This document shows, one piece after another, positions 35,268 to 44,456 of a DNA stretch of 64,000 nt (the stretch's first letter is position 1; the number at the start of each line of letters is the position of its first letter). This stretch comes from Methylotenera sp. (GTDB taxonomy: Bacteria > Pseudomonadota > Gammaproteobacteria > Burkholderiales > Methylophilaceae). The stretch is taken from the NCBI RefSeq assembly GCF_030684185.1, contig NZ_JAUXOY010000014.1, forward strand, positions 342,001-406,000. Direction: 5' to 3'. The translations under genes were made by a program, and so were the position numbers. A model generated the notes under the pieces. The model did not search any database. It was not told the DNA's origin and saw only the letters and a list, made by a program, of their open reading frames with translations.

Positions 35268-36737
35268 ATGAACGAAACGCCTGTGAACAATACAGCAGAA
35301 AAATCAACGCCGGTGAATGAAGTTGTAATTTCACTATATGCAGCTCAAGACAAGGTCTATCCTCGAAGCACATTTGGATTTTTCACCAAATGGCGCTGGG
35401 CAATGATATGGCTAACTCAGATAGTTTTTTATGGCATCCCTTGGCTGGAGTGGGGACATCGTCAGGCTTTATTATTTGATTTAGGTGCAAGGCGCTTTTA
35501 TATCTTCAACCTAGTACTGTACCCGCAAGATTTGATTTACCTCACCGCCATTCTAATCATTTCCGCGCTATCGCTATTCTTATTTACCGCAATCGCCGGG
35601 CGTTTATGGTGCGGTTATACCTGCCCTCAAACCGTTTATACGGAAATATTCTTATGGATTGAGCATAAAATCGAGGGTGAACGCGGTGCACGAATGAAGC
35701 TTGATTCTGCAGGTATGTCCACCAATAAATTAGCTAAAAAGGGTGCTAAACATTTTATATGGATTGCATTTGCCTTGTGGACCGGCTTTACTTTTGTTGG
35801 ATATTTCACCCCGATCCGTGAACTTAGTCAATCAGTATTGAGCATGAGCCTGGGGCCATGGGAAACTTTCTGGGTATGTTTTTATGGCTTTGCAACTTAT
35901 GGTAATGCTGGTTTTATGCGTGAACAAGTCTGCAAATATATGTGCCCTTATGCCCGCTTTCAAAGCGCGATGTTTGATGATGACACTTTAATCGTGACTT
36001 ACGATGAGGCTCGCGGTGAACCACGCGGGCCTCGTTCACGTAAGGATGAAGCAAAGTCCAAAGAATTAGGTTCTTGTATCGATTGCGGTTTGTGCGTCCA
36101 AGTATGCCCAACAGGGATTGATATACGAAAAGGACTGCAATACGAATGTATTGGCTGTGGTGCCTGTGCCGATGTATGTGATACGGTCATGGATAAAGTT
36201 GGCTATGAGCGTGGTTTGGTTAAATACTCAACACAAAATGCTATCAACAATAAATGGTCACATAAACAAATGTTGCAACGTATTATGCGACCACGTGTCT
36301 TAATTTACTCTGCAATTCTGACATTGTTAATTGTGAGCTTGCTGGCAAGCTTGTGGTATCGAACGCCATTTAGAGTGAACGTTATACGTGATCGTGGTGT
36401 GATGGCGCGCTTGACTGATGACGGTATGCTGGAAAATATATACCGTTTACAAATAATGAATGGCACAGAAAAAACTCAACAGTATCAGATCAGCGTCAGC
36501 GGTGTTAAAGATCTAGAAATCAAAGCAGAAGCGGCAAAAGAGAATCATGATAGTAAAGACAAAGAACAGAGTAATACAATTACAGTGAAACCTGCAGAAT
36601 CACGTTGGATTATCGTTGATTTAAAAATTCCTGACGGCTCACTTAAATCCGGCTCTCACAAAATTCATTTTGAAATTCAAGCAGTTGAGAGTAAGCAAAT
36701 TGTGACTGAAAAATCTATATTCTTGGTGCCTAGATAA
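35268..36737 (+). CDS. ccoG: Cytochrome c oxidase accessory protein CcoG (FixG/RdxA)
   Basis: Membrane iron-sulfur protein of 489 residues, reported in other bacteria to reduce Cu(II) for assembly of cbb3 oxidase. Five or six membrane helices are visible. RLWCGYTCPQTVYTE and QVCKYMCPYARFQ lie in the membrane part. The ferredoxin part has CIDCGLCVQVCPTGIDIR and CIGCGACADVC, giving two 4Fe-4S sites. The C-terminal third is an immunoglobulin-like periplasmic domain. No ccoNOP genes are in the window. The upstream sigma54 promoter and palindromic sites suggest control by the divergent FisR-like activator. Confidence 0.93.
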   Translation: MNETPVNNTAEKSTPVNEVVISLYAAQDKVYPRSTFGFFTKWRWAMIWLTQIVFYGIPWLEWGHRQALLFDLGARRFYIFNLVLYPQDLIYLTAILIISALSLFLFTAIAGRLWCGYTCPQTVYTEIFLWIEHKIEGERGARMKLDSAGMSTNKLAKKGAKHFIWIAFALWTGFTFVGYFTPIRELSQSVLSMSLGPWETFWVCFYGFATYGNAGFMREQVCKYMCPYARFQSAMFDDDTLIVTYDEARGEPRGPRSRKDEAKSKELGSCIDCGLCVQVCPTGIDIRKGLQYECIGCGACADVCDTVMDKVGYERGLVKYSTQNAINNKWSHKQMLQRIMRPRVLIYSAILTLLIVSLLASLWYRTPFRVNVIRDRGVMARLTDDGMLENIYRLQIMNGTEKTQQYQISVSGVKDLEIKAEAAKENHDSKDKEQSNTITVKPAESRWIIVDLKIPDGSLKSGSHKIHFEIQAVESKQIVTEKSIFLVPR

Positions 36738-36803
36738 TGATATAGCTGAAAGTGGTTGCCAATTTGCGGGATATTAAGGAAATGTTTACTTATTTCTCGC
36801 TTG

Positions 36804-37571
36804 CTAATTCGCTAGCTTGCATATGGCTATAAATTCGGACGCTTCTAAAGAAGCGCCGCCCACCAGCCCGCCATCTACATCTGGCATGTTAAATAATTGG
36901 GCTGCATTTTGTGCTTTTACGCTGCCGCCATAAATAATACGCACCTTTGAGGCCGCTTCTGCATTGCGGCGAGCAATACGCTGACGAATAAATTGATGTA
37001 CTTCCTGAGCTTGTTGAGGAGTTGCTGTTTTTCCTGTACCTACCGCCCATACTGGCTCATAGGCAAATACCATATTGAGCTGCATTGCTTTGGCGAAACC
37101 TTCATCGCTAAGCGTCGCCATCACTGCATCCATCTGGCTGGCAACGATGACTTCGGTAAGTCCTGCGTCATGTTCTGCAAGTGTTTCACCTACACATAAG
37201 ATAGGGGTTATGCTTGCCTTTATTGCAGCATCGAATCTTGCGGCGGCTGACAGGTTGGTTTCATGAAATAATACGCGTCTTTCGGAGTGGCCAAGTAATA
37301 CATAGGTACAGCCAAGGTCGGTGAGCATGTGTGGTGACACAGCACCAGTAAAAGCCCCTTCTTCAAACTGATTTACATTTTGACCGCCCCATGCAATATT
37401 GGTATTTTCCAGTAATGATCTGGTTTGATGCAAATAGGGGTTGGGTACGCACACCACATAATCCGCATTTTTATAATCATGCAGACCATGGATGAGTTCG
37501 TTAAGCAGCAATTGGTTGCTGTGAATGTCGCCATGCATTTTCCAATTACCCACTACCAGGTTGCGTCGCAT
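36804..37571 (-). CDS. tpiA: Triosephosphate isomerase
   Basis: Interconverts dihydroxyacetone phosphate and glyceraldehyde 3-phosphate. The 255 residues show NWKMHGD (active-site Asn/Lys), LLGHSERR (catalytic His), FAYEPVWAVGTGKTA (catalytic Glu) and IYGGSVKAQN with GGLVGGASL. Normal length. It lies 30 bases downstream of fbaA on the same strand, joining two consecutive steps of triose metabolism. Confidence 0.97.
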   Translation of the reverse strand: MRRNLVVGNWKMHGDIHSNQLLLNELIHGLHDYKNADYVVCVPNPYLHQTRSLLENTNIAWGGQNVNQFEEGAFTGAVSPHMLTDLGCTYVLLGHSERRVLFHETNLSAAARFDAAIKASITPILCVGETLAEHDAGLTEVIVASQMDAVMATLSDEGFAKAMQLNMVFAYEPVWAVGTGKTATPQQAQEVHQFIRQRIARRNAEAASKVRIIYGGSVKAQNAAQLFNMPDVDGGLVGGASLEASEFIAICKLAN

Positions 37572-37601
37572 TTCACAGTTCCTTATTATTATATTTGATA
37601 T

Positions 37602-38675
37602 TTATATCGACGACTTGACGATTGCCTGTAATTCGCCCGCTCTGTAGCGTACTGCCATCTGCTCGCATGATATTGGTTTAATCAGAGACGCTTGTCCTGC
37701 TGAGCCAAATGCTTCATAGCGTTCTTTGCAAATCGCCCGCATCGCAATAGTGGAGGCGCTGAGGAATTTTCTAGGATCAAATTCTTTTCTTTTTTCAGTA
37801 AAAAACTTGCGTATCGAGCCTGTGTACGCCATGCGCAAATCAGTATCAATGTTGATTTTACGCACACCATGCTTGATACCTTCAACAATTTCCTCTACTG
37901 GAACACCGTAAGTTTCACCCATGTCGCCACCAAATTCATTGATGATATGCAACCATTCCTGAGGTACGGAGGATGAGCCATGCATGACTAAATGTGTATT
38001 TGGGATTCGCTCATGGATTTCTTTAATGCGGCTGATGGCCAGTGTTTTACCCGTGGGTGGTTTGCTGAACTTATAAGCTCCGTGGGAAGTGCCAATCGCT
38101 ATCGCCAATGCATCTACACCTGTTTGCCTTACAAAGTCGGCTGCCTCTTCAGGGTCTGTCAGCATTTGGTCATGGCTTAATATGCCAGCAGCACCAGAGC
38201 CATCTTCTTCGCCCGCTAATCCCGTTTCTAAAGAACCAAGCACACCCAGTTCGCCTTCTACAGACACGCCAATAGCATGTGCTATTTCTACGATTTTTCT
38301 GGTTACGTCAACATTGTATTGGTATGAGGAGGGCGTTTTAGCATCCTCCATCAGCGAGCCGTCCATCATCACGCTAGAAAAGCCTGAGCGAATCGCTTGA
38401 ATACACACGGCTGGAGATTGGCCATGATCCTGATGCATGACGACAGGGATGTGTGGATAAGTTTCAATGGCAGCTAACACCAGATGCCGCAAAAATGCTT
38501 CGCCAGCATACTTGCGCGCGCCTGCCGAGCCTTGCAGAATCACGGGGCTGTTCGTTTCATCAGCCGCCTGCATTATGGCGTGAACTTGTTCCATGTTGTT
38601 AACATTAAAAGCCGCCAGACCATAGTCGTGTTCAGCAGCGTGATCTAGCAGTTGACGTAACGAAACGAGTGCCAT
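37602..38675 (-). CDS. fbaA: Class II fructose-bisphosphate aldolase
   Basis: Zinc aldolase of 357 residues that cleaves or condenses fructose 1,6-bisphosphate. Motifs: [11 protein letters not shown] (zinc His pair), [47 protein letters not shown] and the C-terminal [13 protein letters not shown]. The sequence fits the Calvin-type class II branch found in autotrophs and methylotrophs (also named cbbA/fbaC elsewhere). It is followed by tpiA. In a methylotroph it would serve cleavage in the ribulose monophosphate cycle. Confidence 0.94.
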   Translation of the reverse strand: MALVSLRQLLDHAAEHDYGLAAFNVNNMEQVHAIMQAADETNSPVILQGSAGARKYAGEAFLRHLVLAAIETYPHIPVVMHQDHGQSPAVCIQAIRSGFSSVMMDGSLMEDAKTPSSYQYNVDVTRKIVEIAHAIGVSVEGELGVLGSLETGLAGEEDGSGAAGILSHDQMLTDPEEAADFVRQTGVDALAIAIGTSHGAYKFSKPPTGKTLAISRIKEIHERIPNTHLVMHGSSSVPQEWLHIINEFGGDMGETYGVPVEEIVEGIKHGVRKINIDTDLRMAYTGSIRKFFTEKRKEFDPRKFLSASTIAMRAICKERYEAFGSAGQASLIKPISCEQMAVRYRAGELQAIVKSSI

Positions 38676-38788
38676 GATGATCTTTCAAATAATTAAAACA
38701 TCGGTATGAGTGTACTCTGGTTTTGCAATAGCGCGAGCTTTGTCATCACGCGTAAATTATATAACACTTATGTCTTATATAAAACATA

Positions 38789-40228
38789 TTATATATTTTT
38801 ATAGAGCGCTAGTGCTTGAACTCTTTGCGTTGCGTGGTCGACTACAGGTGCTGCGTAGTCATTACCGATGGATATATTGAGCGCCTGCAGCCGCATTGGA
38901 GGGATTAGCCAAGGTGCGTGAATTTCCTTGTCGTTGCATTTTGCCAATTCTGGCACATACTTACGAATGAATTTTCCTTGGGCATCAAAACGTTCACTCT
39001 GCGTGATTGGGTTAAAGATTCGAAACCAAGGCTGCGCATCGCAGCCCGTGCTGGCGGCCCATTGCCAGCCACCATTGTTAGCGCTTAAGTCGAAGTCGAT
39101 TAACTTTTCAGCAAAATAACGTTCACCCCAACGCCAGTCTATGAGTAAATCTTTCACCAAAAAGCTTGCTGCCACCATTCGTAAACGATTATGCATAAAT
39201 CCAGTGGTGTTAAGTTGGCGCATGGCCGCATCTACCAGTGGGTAGCCAGTTTTGCCATCGCACCAAGCTTGAAAAAGTGCAGGGTTATTTGGAAACTTCA
39301 AAGCCTCGAATTCAGATTTATAAGCTTTACCTACGGCAACACTTGGGTTGTGATGTAATATTTGCACATAAAAATCACGCCAAATAAGCTCGCTTAACCA
39401 CGTCTGCGCGCCAGTATTGGCTGCTTGCATGGCCTCACGTGCTAGATGGCGTATTGATATAGTGCCAAAACGTAAATGTACCGATAAATATGAAACACCT
39501 TTTATGGATGGAAAATCTCTCGCATCTTTGTAACGACTCATACGTTCTTTAAAGTCGTTAAATAGCGTTAGACCGCCTTGCATGCCAGTTGGCAAACGCA
39601 TGCTGGCTAGGTTGGTGCGTATAAAGCCCAACTCTTCTAAACTCATTAACTGACTAACATTAAGTTTAGCTAAGTTTCTTAAATAGGCATCCACTGGGTA
39701 AGCTTTGATAAAGAAATCATTCACCGTTTTAAGCCACATGTTTTTATACGGTGTAAACACACTATAAGGCTTGCCAGAGAGATTTAAAACTTCATCCTTT
39801 TCAAAAATCACATGGTCTTTGTAATGATGAAAAGTGATGTTGCTAATTTTGAGTTGCTCGGCCACATGCGCATCGCGAGCAATGGTACTAGGCTCGTAAT
39901 CATGGTTGGTGAACACGGCATTGACTAAAAGTGAGTTGGCTAATTTTGGAATTTCATTGCCAGCATTACCGTGCAACACAATTAAGTCACTACCGTGGCT
40001 TTGCAGCGAGACTTTTAACTCACGCACACTTTCCCAAATAAACTCTACGCGGCGATCTGCCTTTTCATTCAGCTGATTGAGAATAGTGGTATCGAAAACA
40101 AAGGCGCAATATACATTTTTAGAGGATTTTAATGCGTGGTATAGCGCGGCATGGTCGTAATCTCGTAAGTCACGTCTAAACCAAACTAAAGATTTTTCAT
40201 AGGTTGATTTATGTTGTGCTTGAGACAT
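38789..40228 (-). CDS. phrB: Deoxyribodipyrimidine photolyase
   Basis: Light-driven repair of cyclobutane pyrimidine dimers. From ATG 40228 the protein has 479 residues; an upstream in-frame extension would overlap rlmH by about 120 bases and is unlikely. The N-terminal antenna domain begins LVWFRRDLRDYDHAALYHAL. The FAD-binding domain includes LRFGTISIRHLAREA, WLSELIWRDFYVQILHHNP, DGKTGYPLVDAAMRQLNTTG, MHNRLRMVAASFL and NNGGWQWAASTGCDAQPWFR, including the conserved electron-transfer Trp region. It starts 2 bases after the rlmH stop, an unusual coupling for a light-repair enzyme. Confidence 0.94.
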   Translation of the reverse strand: MSQAQHKSTYEKSLVWFRRDLRDYDHAALYHALKSSKNVYCAFVFDTTILNQLNEKADRRVEFIWESVRELKVSLQSHGSDLIVLHGNAGNEIPKLANSLLVNAVFTNHDYEPSTIARDAHVAEQLKISNITFHHYKDHVIFEKDEVLNLSGKPYSVFTPYKNMWLKTVNDFFIKAYPVDAYLRNLAKLNVSQLMSLEELGFIRTNLASMRLPTGMQGGLTLFNDFKERMSRYKDARDFPSIKGVSYLSVHLRFGTISIRHLAREAMQAANTGAQTWLSELIWRDFYVQILHHNPSVAVGKAYKSEFEALKFPNNPALFQAWCDGKTGYPLVDAAMRQLNTTGFMHNRLRMVAASFLVKDLLIDWRWGERYFAEKLIDFDLSANNGGWQWAASTGCDAQPWFRIFNPITQSERFDAQGKFIRKYVPELAKCNDKEIHAPWLIPPMRLQALNISIGNDYAAPVVDHATQRVQALALYKNI

Positions 40229-40230
40229 AT

Positions 40231-40698
40231 TTACTCGCGATGATAAGGGTGATTTGTAATGACAGAATGCGCGCGATAAAGTTGCTCGGCTAGTAGCACT
40301 CTCACCATGGCGTGCGGCAATGTAAGCTTGGAAAGTCCCCATAACCAATCGGCTTTTTGTTTAACTGAGGAATGCAGTCCGTCAGCGCCGCCAATAATAA
40401 GTGACACATCACGCCCTGAAATTTGCCAATCTTTGAATTTATCTGCAAGTTGCAGTGTGGTGACTTCCTGCCCACGTTCATCTAGAGCAATGCAAAAATC
40501 TTTACCAACCGCTTCTAGAATGCGTTTAGCTTCAATAAGCTGAATATTATCAGTACTATTGCCTGCGGCACGCTTTTCAGGCTTGATGTCGACGATTTCA
40601 ACATTGGCTTCGCGCGGCATGCGCTTGGTGTACTCAGCACAAGCGGTTTCAACCCAACTTGGCATTTTGTTGCCGACAGAGATAATACGCAGTTTCAA
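40231..40698 (-). CDS. rlmH: 23S rRNA pseudouridine-1915 N3-methyltransferase RlmH
   Basis: SPOUT methyltransferase of 155 residues that modifies helix 69 of 23S rRNA. Motifs: KLRIISVGNKMPSWVETACAEY at the start, CIALDERGQEVTTLQLAD, LIIGGADGLHSSVKQKAD and the C-terminal LPHAMVRVLLAEQLYRAHSVITNHPYHRE. Full length. It follows rsfS as in most bacteria. Confidence 0.97.
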   Translation of the reverse strand: MKLRIISVGNKMPSWVETACAEYTKRMPREANVEIVDIKPEKRAAGNSTDNIQLIEAKRILEAVGKDFCIALDERGQEVTTLQLADKFKDWQISGRDVSLIIGGADGLHSSVKQKADWLWGLSKLTLPHAMVRVLLAEQLYRAHSVITNHPYHRE

Positions 40699-40728
40699 GC
40701 ACTACCTCTGTGGACGAATAAAAGTAAG

Positions 40729-41148
40729 TTACTCGGCTTTAATATGCCCACGGCGGCTTTCAGCCTCACCACTGTCTGATTTGATGTGGCCTCTACGGCT
40801 TTCAGCCTCGCCCCATAACTGTTCTAGGTTGTAGTAAGCACGTGTGGTTGGCACCATGATGTGTACGACGATGTCATCTAAATCGACCAGTACCCATTCA
40901 CCTTCTTTTTCGCCTTCAGTACCGCGAATGTGATAGCCTTTTTCTTTAAGCTTTTCACGTACGTTATCGGCCACGGCTTTTGCCTGACGGCTGGAGTTTG
41001 CAGAGGCAACAATCATGTAGCTCGTCATACTAGTCAGTTTGCGTACATCCATTACGGTAATGTCGAAGCCTTTAATATCTTCAATAGCGTCGACTACCGC
41101 TTGTTTCATGGTTTCTAAATAATTTACTGCGTTTACATCAAGTGTCAT
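40729..41148 (-). CDS. rsfS: Ribosomal silencing factor RsfS with a repeated basic tail
   Basis: Binds protein L14 and blocks subunit joining in starvation. Residues 1-110 are the conserved domain (VVDAIEDIKGFDITVMDVRK, SYMIVASANSSRQAKAVADN, GEWVLVDLDDIVVHIM, YYNLEQLWG). The C-terminus then adds a tandem repeat: GEAESRRGHIK, SDS, GEAESRRGHIK, AE. Homologues usually end soon after LWG. The DNA repeats are similar but not identical. It begins directly at the panD stop; nadD, often its upstream neighbour, is replaced here by panD. Confidence 0.94.
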   Translation of the reverse strand: MTLDVNAVNYLETMKQAVVDAIEDIKGFDITVMDVRKLTSMTSYMIVASANSSRQAKAVADNVREKLKEKGYHIRGTEGEKEGEWVLVDLDDIVVHIMVPTTRAYYNLEQLWGEAESRRGHIKSDSGEAESRRGHIKAE

Positions 41149-41529
41149 TTAAGCGGCCTGTGCTGGAATTGCATTGCGTTGAGATTGTATGCGGTTTTGA
41201 TTATCCACATACACAAGTTGAGGTGAGAACTTTTGCAGTTCAATTTCGTTGTAATTCGCATAGCTGGCAATAATCATAATATCGCCAGGAGCGGCTTTAT
41301 GAGCAGCAGCACCATTCACGGAAATAATCCCTGAGTTACGTTCAGCAAGAATAGCGTAAGTGCTAAAGCGCTCGCCATTGGTCACGTTATAAAGATGAAT
41401 TTGTTCGTATTCACTGATATTAGCGGCTTCAAGCAAGTTTTCATCAATGGCACAACTGCCTTCATAGTGAAGTTCACTGTGCGTTACATGCACTCGGTGA
41501 AGTTTAGATTTAAGCATGGTTCTTTGCAT
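41149..41529 (-). CDS. panD: Aspartate 1-decarboxylase
   Basis: Pyruvoyl enzyme that makes beta-alanine for pantothenate. The 126-residue proenzyme shows the self-cleavage site HYEGSCAID (Gly-Ser at about 24-25), [28 protein letters not shown] and [10 protein letters not shown]. Lies in the order panB-panC-panD, so the beta-alanine and pantoate branches are joined in one run. Stop codon abuts the rsfS start. Confidence 0.96.
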   Translation of the reverse strand: MQRTMLKSKLHRVHVTHSELHYEGSCAIDENLLEAANISEYEQIHLYNVTNGERFSTYAILAERNSGIISVNGAAAHKAAPGDIMIIASYANYNEIELQKFSPQLVYVDNQNRIQSQRNAIPAQAA

Positions 41530-41578
41530 AAGCTTAACCGTTTGTCAAAAGGGACTGCATTATAGTCTTTTCAAGTAC

Positions 41579-42427
41579 TTAGCGCAAAAATTCAATATTA
41601 TCTATCAGTCGGGTGTTAGCCAGTTTGGCAGCACCTAGTACCACTAATTGGCTATCAGTATCTTTTGCAGGGGCTAAAGTAAGGCTTGAGCGTATTGAAA
41701 TATAGTCAACAAGCCAGCCTTGCTGTATGAGTGTGGTTTTGGCTTGTTGCTCTAACTTGGGATAGTCATTGGCCCCAGAATTCACTAAATTTACTATGTC
41801 CTGCAAAGTGTTATTTAATTGACTTGCCTGATTGCGTTGTTCTGAAGTTAAATAACCGTTGCGTGAACTCATTGCCAAACTGCTGGGCTCGCGAACGGTA
41901 TGTACGCCAATAACCTCAATAGGTAAATTAAACTGTTTCACTAATTGCTCGATGATGAAAAGTTGTTGAAAGTCTTTTTTACCAAATACCGCAACGGTCG
42001 GCTGGACTATATTAAATAGTTTCATTACCACCGTAGCAACACCTGAAAAATGTCCTGGTCGAGATGCGCCACATAGTTCATTAGCAATTGGGGGCGGTGT
42101 AATTGTCATGGTTTGATTGAGGTTTCCTCCATCAAAGTCTGGGTACATTTCCTCAACTTTAGGTGCAAATACGATGGACGTACCCGCAGCTTCGAGTTTT
42201 TTACAATCAGCATCTAGCGTGCGTGGATAACTGGCTAAATCTTCATTCACACCAAACTGTAATGGATTCACAAAAATACTTACCACAACGCATTGTGCAT
42301 GCCGTTTTGCAACCTCGACTAATTGAATATGGCCAGCATGCAAGTTACCCATGGTCGGCACAAAGGCAACGCTAGTTTGCTTTTCAAGTGCGCTTCTTAA
42401 TTCATTGATGGTGTTAATGATTTGCAT
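41579..42427 (-). CDS. panC: Pantothenate synthetase
   Basis: Condenses pantoate and beta-alanine with ATP. The 282 residues include VAFVPTMGNLHAGHIQLVEVA (HIGH-like nucleotide site), VVSIFVNPLQFGVNEDLASYPRT, RPGHFSGVATVVMKLFNIVQPT, FGKKDFQQL and SSRNGYLT (KMSKS-like). Full length. It stands 49 bases before panD and 33 bases after panB. Confidence 0.97.
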   Translation of the reverse strand: MQIINTINELRSALEKQTSVAFVPTMGNLHAGHIQLVEVAKRHAQCVVVSIFVNPLQFGVNEDLASYPRTLDADCKKLEAAGTSIVFAPKVEEMYPDFDGGNLNQTMTITPPPIANELCGASRPGHFSGVATVVMKLFNIVQPTVAVFGKKDFQQLFIIEQLVKQFNLPIEVIGVHTVREPSSLAMSSRNGYLTSEQRNQASQLNNTLQDIVNLVNSGANDYPKLEQQAKTTLIQQGWLVDYISIRSSLTLAPAKDTDSQLVVLGAAKLANTRLIDNIEFLR

Positions 42428-42460
42428 TTGTCTCTATTTTAAAACTAGTTTTAAAATTGG

Positions 42461-43273
42461 TTAATAACTATGTTCGGCTGCGGGAAAGCTTTTATCTTTC
42501 ACTGCCGCTACATAAGCCTCAACAGCTGCTTGTACGCTGTTGGTCTCTTTTAAAAAGTTACGCACAAAACGCGGAGATTTGAATTCGCTAGGTTTCTTGT
42601 GTGCAGGACCTGTGTATATGCCAAGCAAATCTTGAACAACCAATACTTGCCCGTTGCAATCAACGCCAGCACCTATGCCTATGGTTGGGGTTTTAATGGT
42701 TTCTGTGATTTTTTTAGCCAATGCGGCAGGCACCATCTCAAGTACGATAAACCCTACGCCAGCTTCGCTCATGGCCATTGCATCCTGCATGATTTGGTGA
42801 GCACTTTCATCTGTCTTGCCCTGAATTTTATATCCGCCAAGCTGATTCACTGATTGTGGCGTAAAGCCTAAATGCGCGCAGACGGGAATGCCACGCTCAA
42901 CCAAGTAGCGCGCAGTGTTGACCTTGTTACCGCCGCCTTCAAATTTCACCATGTGTGCGCCAGATCTAATGAGCCACTCTGCATTTTTATAGGCGGCTTC
43001 GTTGTCATGCTCATAGCTGCCAAGTGACATATCGGCAATAATAAAGGTGTTAAGCGCCCCTGCAGCGACACTTTTGGTGTGATAGGTCATGTGGTGCATA
43101 CTGACATTTAGCGTGTTTTCTGCACCTTGCAGCACCATGCCTAGTGAATCGCCCACCAGTAATATATCCACGCCTGCTGCCTCTGAAAGTTTAGCAAATG
43201 TAGCATCGTAGCAAGTCAGCATGGCGATTTTTTCGCCTCTTGAGGCCATTTCTTGTAATTGAGCTAAATTCAT
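42461..43273 (-). CDS. panB: 3-methyl-2-oxobutanoate hydroxymethyltransferase
   Basis: First committed step to pantothenate: adds a hydroxymethyl group from methylene-tetrahydrofolate to ketoisovalerate. The 270 residues show IAMLTCYDATFAKL, LLVGDSLGMVLQG, MVKFEGGG, HLGFTPQSVNQLGGYKIQGK, IVLEMVPAAL and TIGIGAGVDCNGQVLVVQDLLG. Full length, 15 bases after the deoxynucleoside kinase gene. Confidence 0.97.
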   Translation of the reverse strand: MNLAQLQEMASRGEKIAMLTCYDATFAKLSEAAGVDILLVGDSLGMVLQGAENTLNVSMHHMTYHTKSVAAGALNTFIIADMSLGSYEHDNEAAYKNAEWLIRSGAHMVKFEGGGNKVNTARYLVERGIPVCAHLGFTPQSVNQLGGYKIQGKTDESAHQIMQDAMAMSEAGVGFIVLEMVPAALAKKITETIKTPTIGIGAGVDCNGQVLVVQDLLGIYTGPAHKKPSEFKSPRFVRNFLKETNSVQAAVEAYVAAVKDKSFPAAEHSY

Positions 43274-43288
43274 GAAGCGCTTTTTAAT

Positions 43289-43936
43289 TTAATCAAAGTT
43301 TGGATTAAAGAATTCGCGCTGACCTTTAATCTGCATAATACGGTTAAGCAGTAGATCGAGTGCACTATCATTTTTTAAAATATTGAGTTTTTGGTTATTC
43401 ACTATCAATACAGGCGACGCATCGTAGTTATGAAAAAACTCGCTATACGCATTGGCTAAGCGCTCTATGTACTCACGCGGAATATCTTGTTCATAGCTGA
43501 CACTGCGTTCTTCAATGCGCTCCATCAATGCATCAATGGGTGTTTGCAGGTAAATGACTAAATCAGGTTTTGGCGCTTTTAATTGCAAATGCTGATAAAT
43601 CTGATGATATAAAGCATATTCTTCATCATCTAAATTCAGTCGCGCAAATATTGGGTCTTTCTCTAAAAAGAAGTCGGCAATAATAGGCTTGGCAAACATG
43701 TCGCGCTGACTTAAATCCTTAATCTGATTTGCACGCTGAAATAAAAAGAACAGCTGTGTAGGCAATGAGTAGCGCTGTGCATCTTGATAAAAGCGCGGCA
43801 AAAATGGATTGGACTCAGCTTTTTCAGATAAATAGTCGACAGGAAATTTATCTGCCAGCATTTTTGCTAACGTAGTTTTTCCGCAGCCAATAGGGCCTTC
43901 AACAACAATGTAAGGGTATTTGTTAAAAATGCTCAT
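43289..43936 (-). CDS. Deoxynucleoside (deoxyadenosine/deoxyguanosine-type) kinase
   Basis: Protein of 215 residues in the dNK family. P-loop VVEGPIGCGKTTLAKML near the N-terminus, FFLFQRANQIKDLSQ, the ADFFLEKDPIFA segment in place of the common DRS region, and LVIYLQTPIDALMERIEERS with REYIERLANAYSEFFHNY. It sits between folK and panB, a position common in beta- and gammaproteobacteria. Whether it acts in nucleoside salvage or another role is not clear from sequence. Confidence 0.87.
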   Translation of the reverse strand: MSIFNKYPYIVVEGPIGCGKTTLAKMLADKFPVDYLSEKAESNPFLPRFYQDAQRYSLPTQLFFLFQRANQIKDLSQRDMFAKPIIADFFLEKDPIFARLNLDDEEYALYHQIYQHLQLKAPKPDLVIYLQTPIDALMERIEERSVSYEQDIPREYIERLANAYSEFFHNYDASPVLIVNNQKLNILKNDSALDLLLNRIMQIKGQREFFNPNFD

Positions 43937-43952
43937 GCGGTTAGTTTTTAGC

Positions 43953-44444
43953 CTATAGTTTTTTTATGCCAGTAAATTGACTGTTGTGAATCAATGTTGC
44001 TATTTTGCCATGATTCGGGATGGATAAATGCGGTGCTATTTCAAATAATGGTAATAAAACAAAGCCACGTGTATGCATACGCGGGTGCGGCAATGTGAGC
44101 TTGTTAGTATTGATGACCATATTTTCGTATAGCAGCAAGTCACAGTCTAATACACGCGGCGCATTTGGGTAAGGTCGCTCGCGTCCAGCCTGGTTTTCAA
44201 TCTCGAATAAAGCGTCCAGTAATTCTAGTGGTGTTAAATCTGTTTCCAGTTCAACCACTGCATTGATAAAGTCGGGCACTTGTTTTATTTGGGCGTCATC
44301 GTAGCCTATTGGCGCAGTTTGATACAAAGATGATTGTTTTAACACATGCGTATCAGGGATTTTAGATAAAGCCACAAAAGCTGTTTGTACTTGTAAAACA
44401 GGATTAACCAAATTACTGCCGAGTGCGACAAAAGCTTGTTTCAT
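43953..44444 (-). CDS. folK: HPPK, 6-hydroxymethyl-dihydropterin pyrophosphokinase
   Basis: Transfers pyrophosphate to hydroxymethyl-dihydropterin in folate synthesis. The 163 residues show AFVALGSNLVNP, SSLYQTAPIGYDDAQIKQVPDFINAVVEL, ENQAGRERPYPNAPRVLDCDLLLY and LPHPRMHTRGFVLLPLFEIAP, which cover the catalytic Asp pair and arginines. It follows pcnB after 12 bases, a very common arrangement. Confidence 0.96.
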   Translation of the reverse strand: MKQAFVALGSNLVNPVLQVQTAFVALSKIPDTHVLKQSSLYQTAPIGYDDAQIKQVPDFINAVVELETDLTPLELLDALFEIENQAGRERPYPNAPRVLDCDLLLYENMVINTNKLTLPHPRMHTRGFVLLPLFEIAPHLSIPNHGKIATLIHNSQFTGIKKL

Positions 44445-44456
44445 AAAAATCTAGGC

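Noticed and set aside
38789-40348. Longer photolyase frame starting at 40348
   Set aside because: The extra 40 residues lie inside rlmH and do not resemble the photolyase N-terminus.
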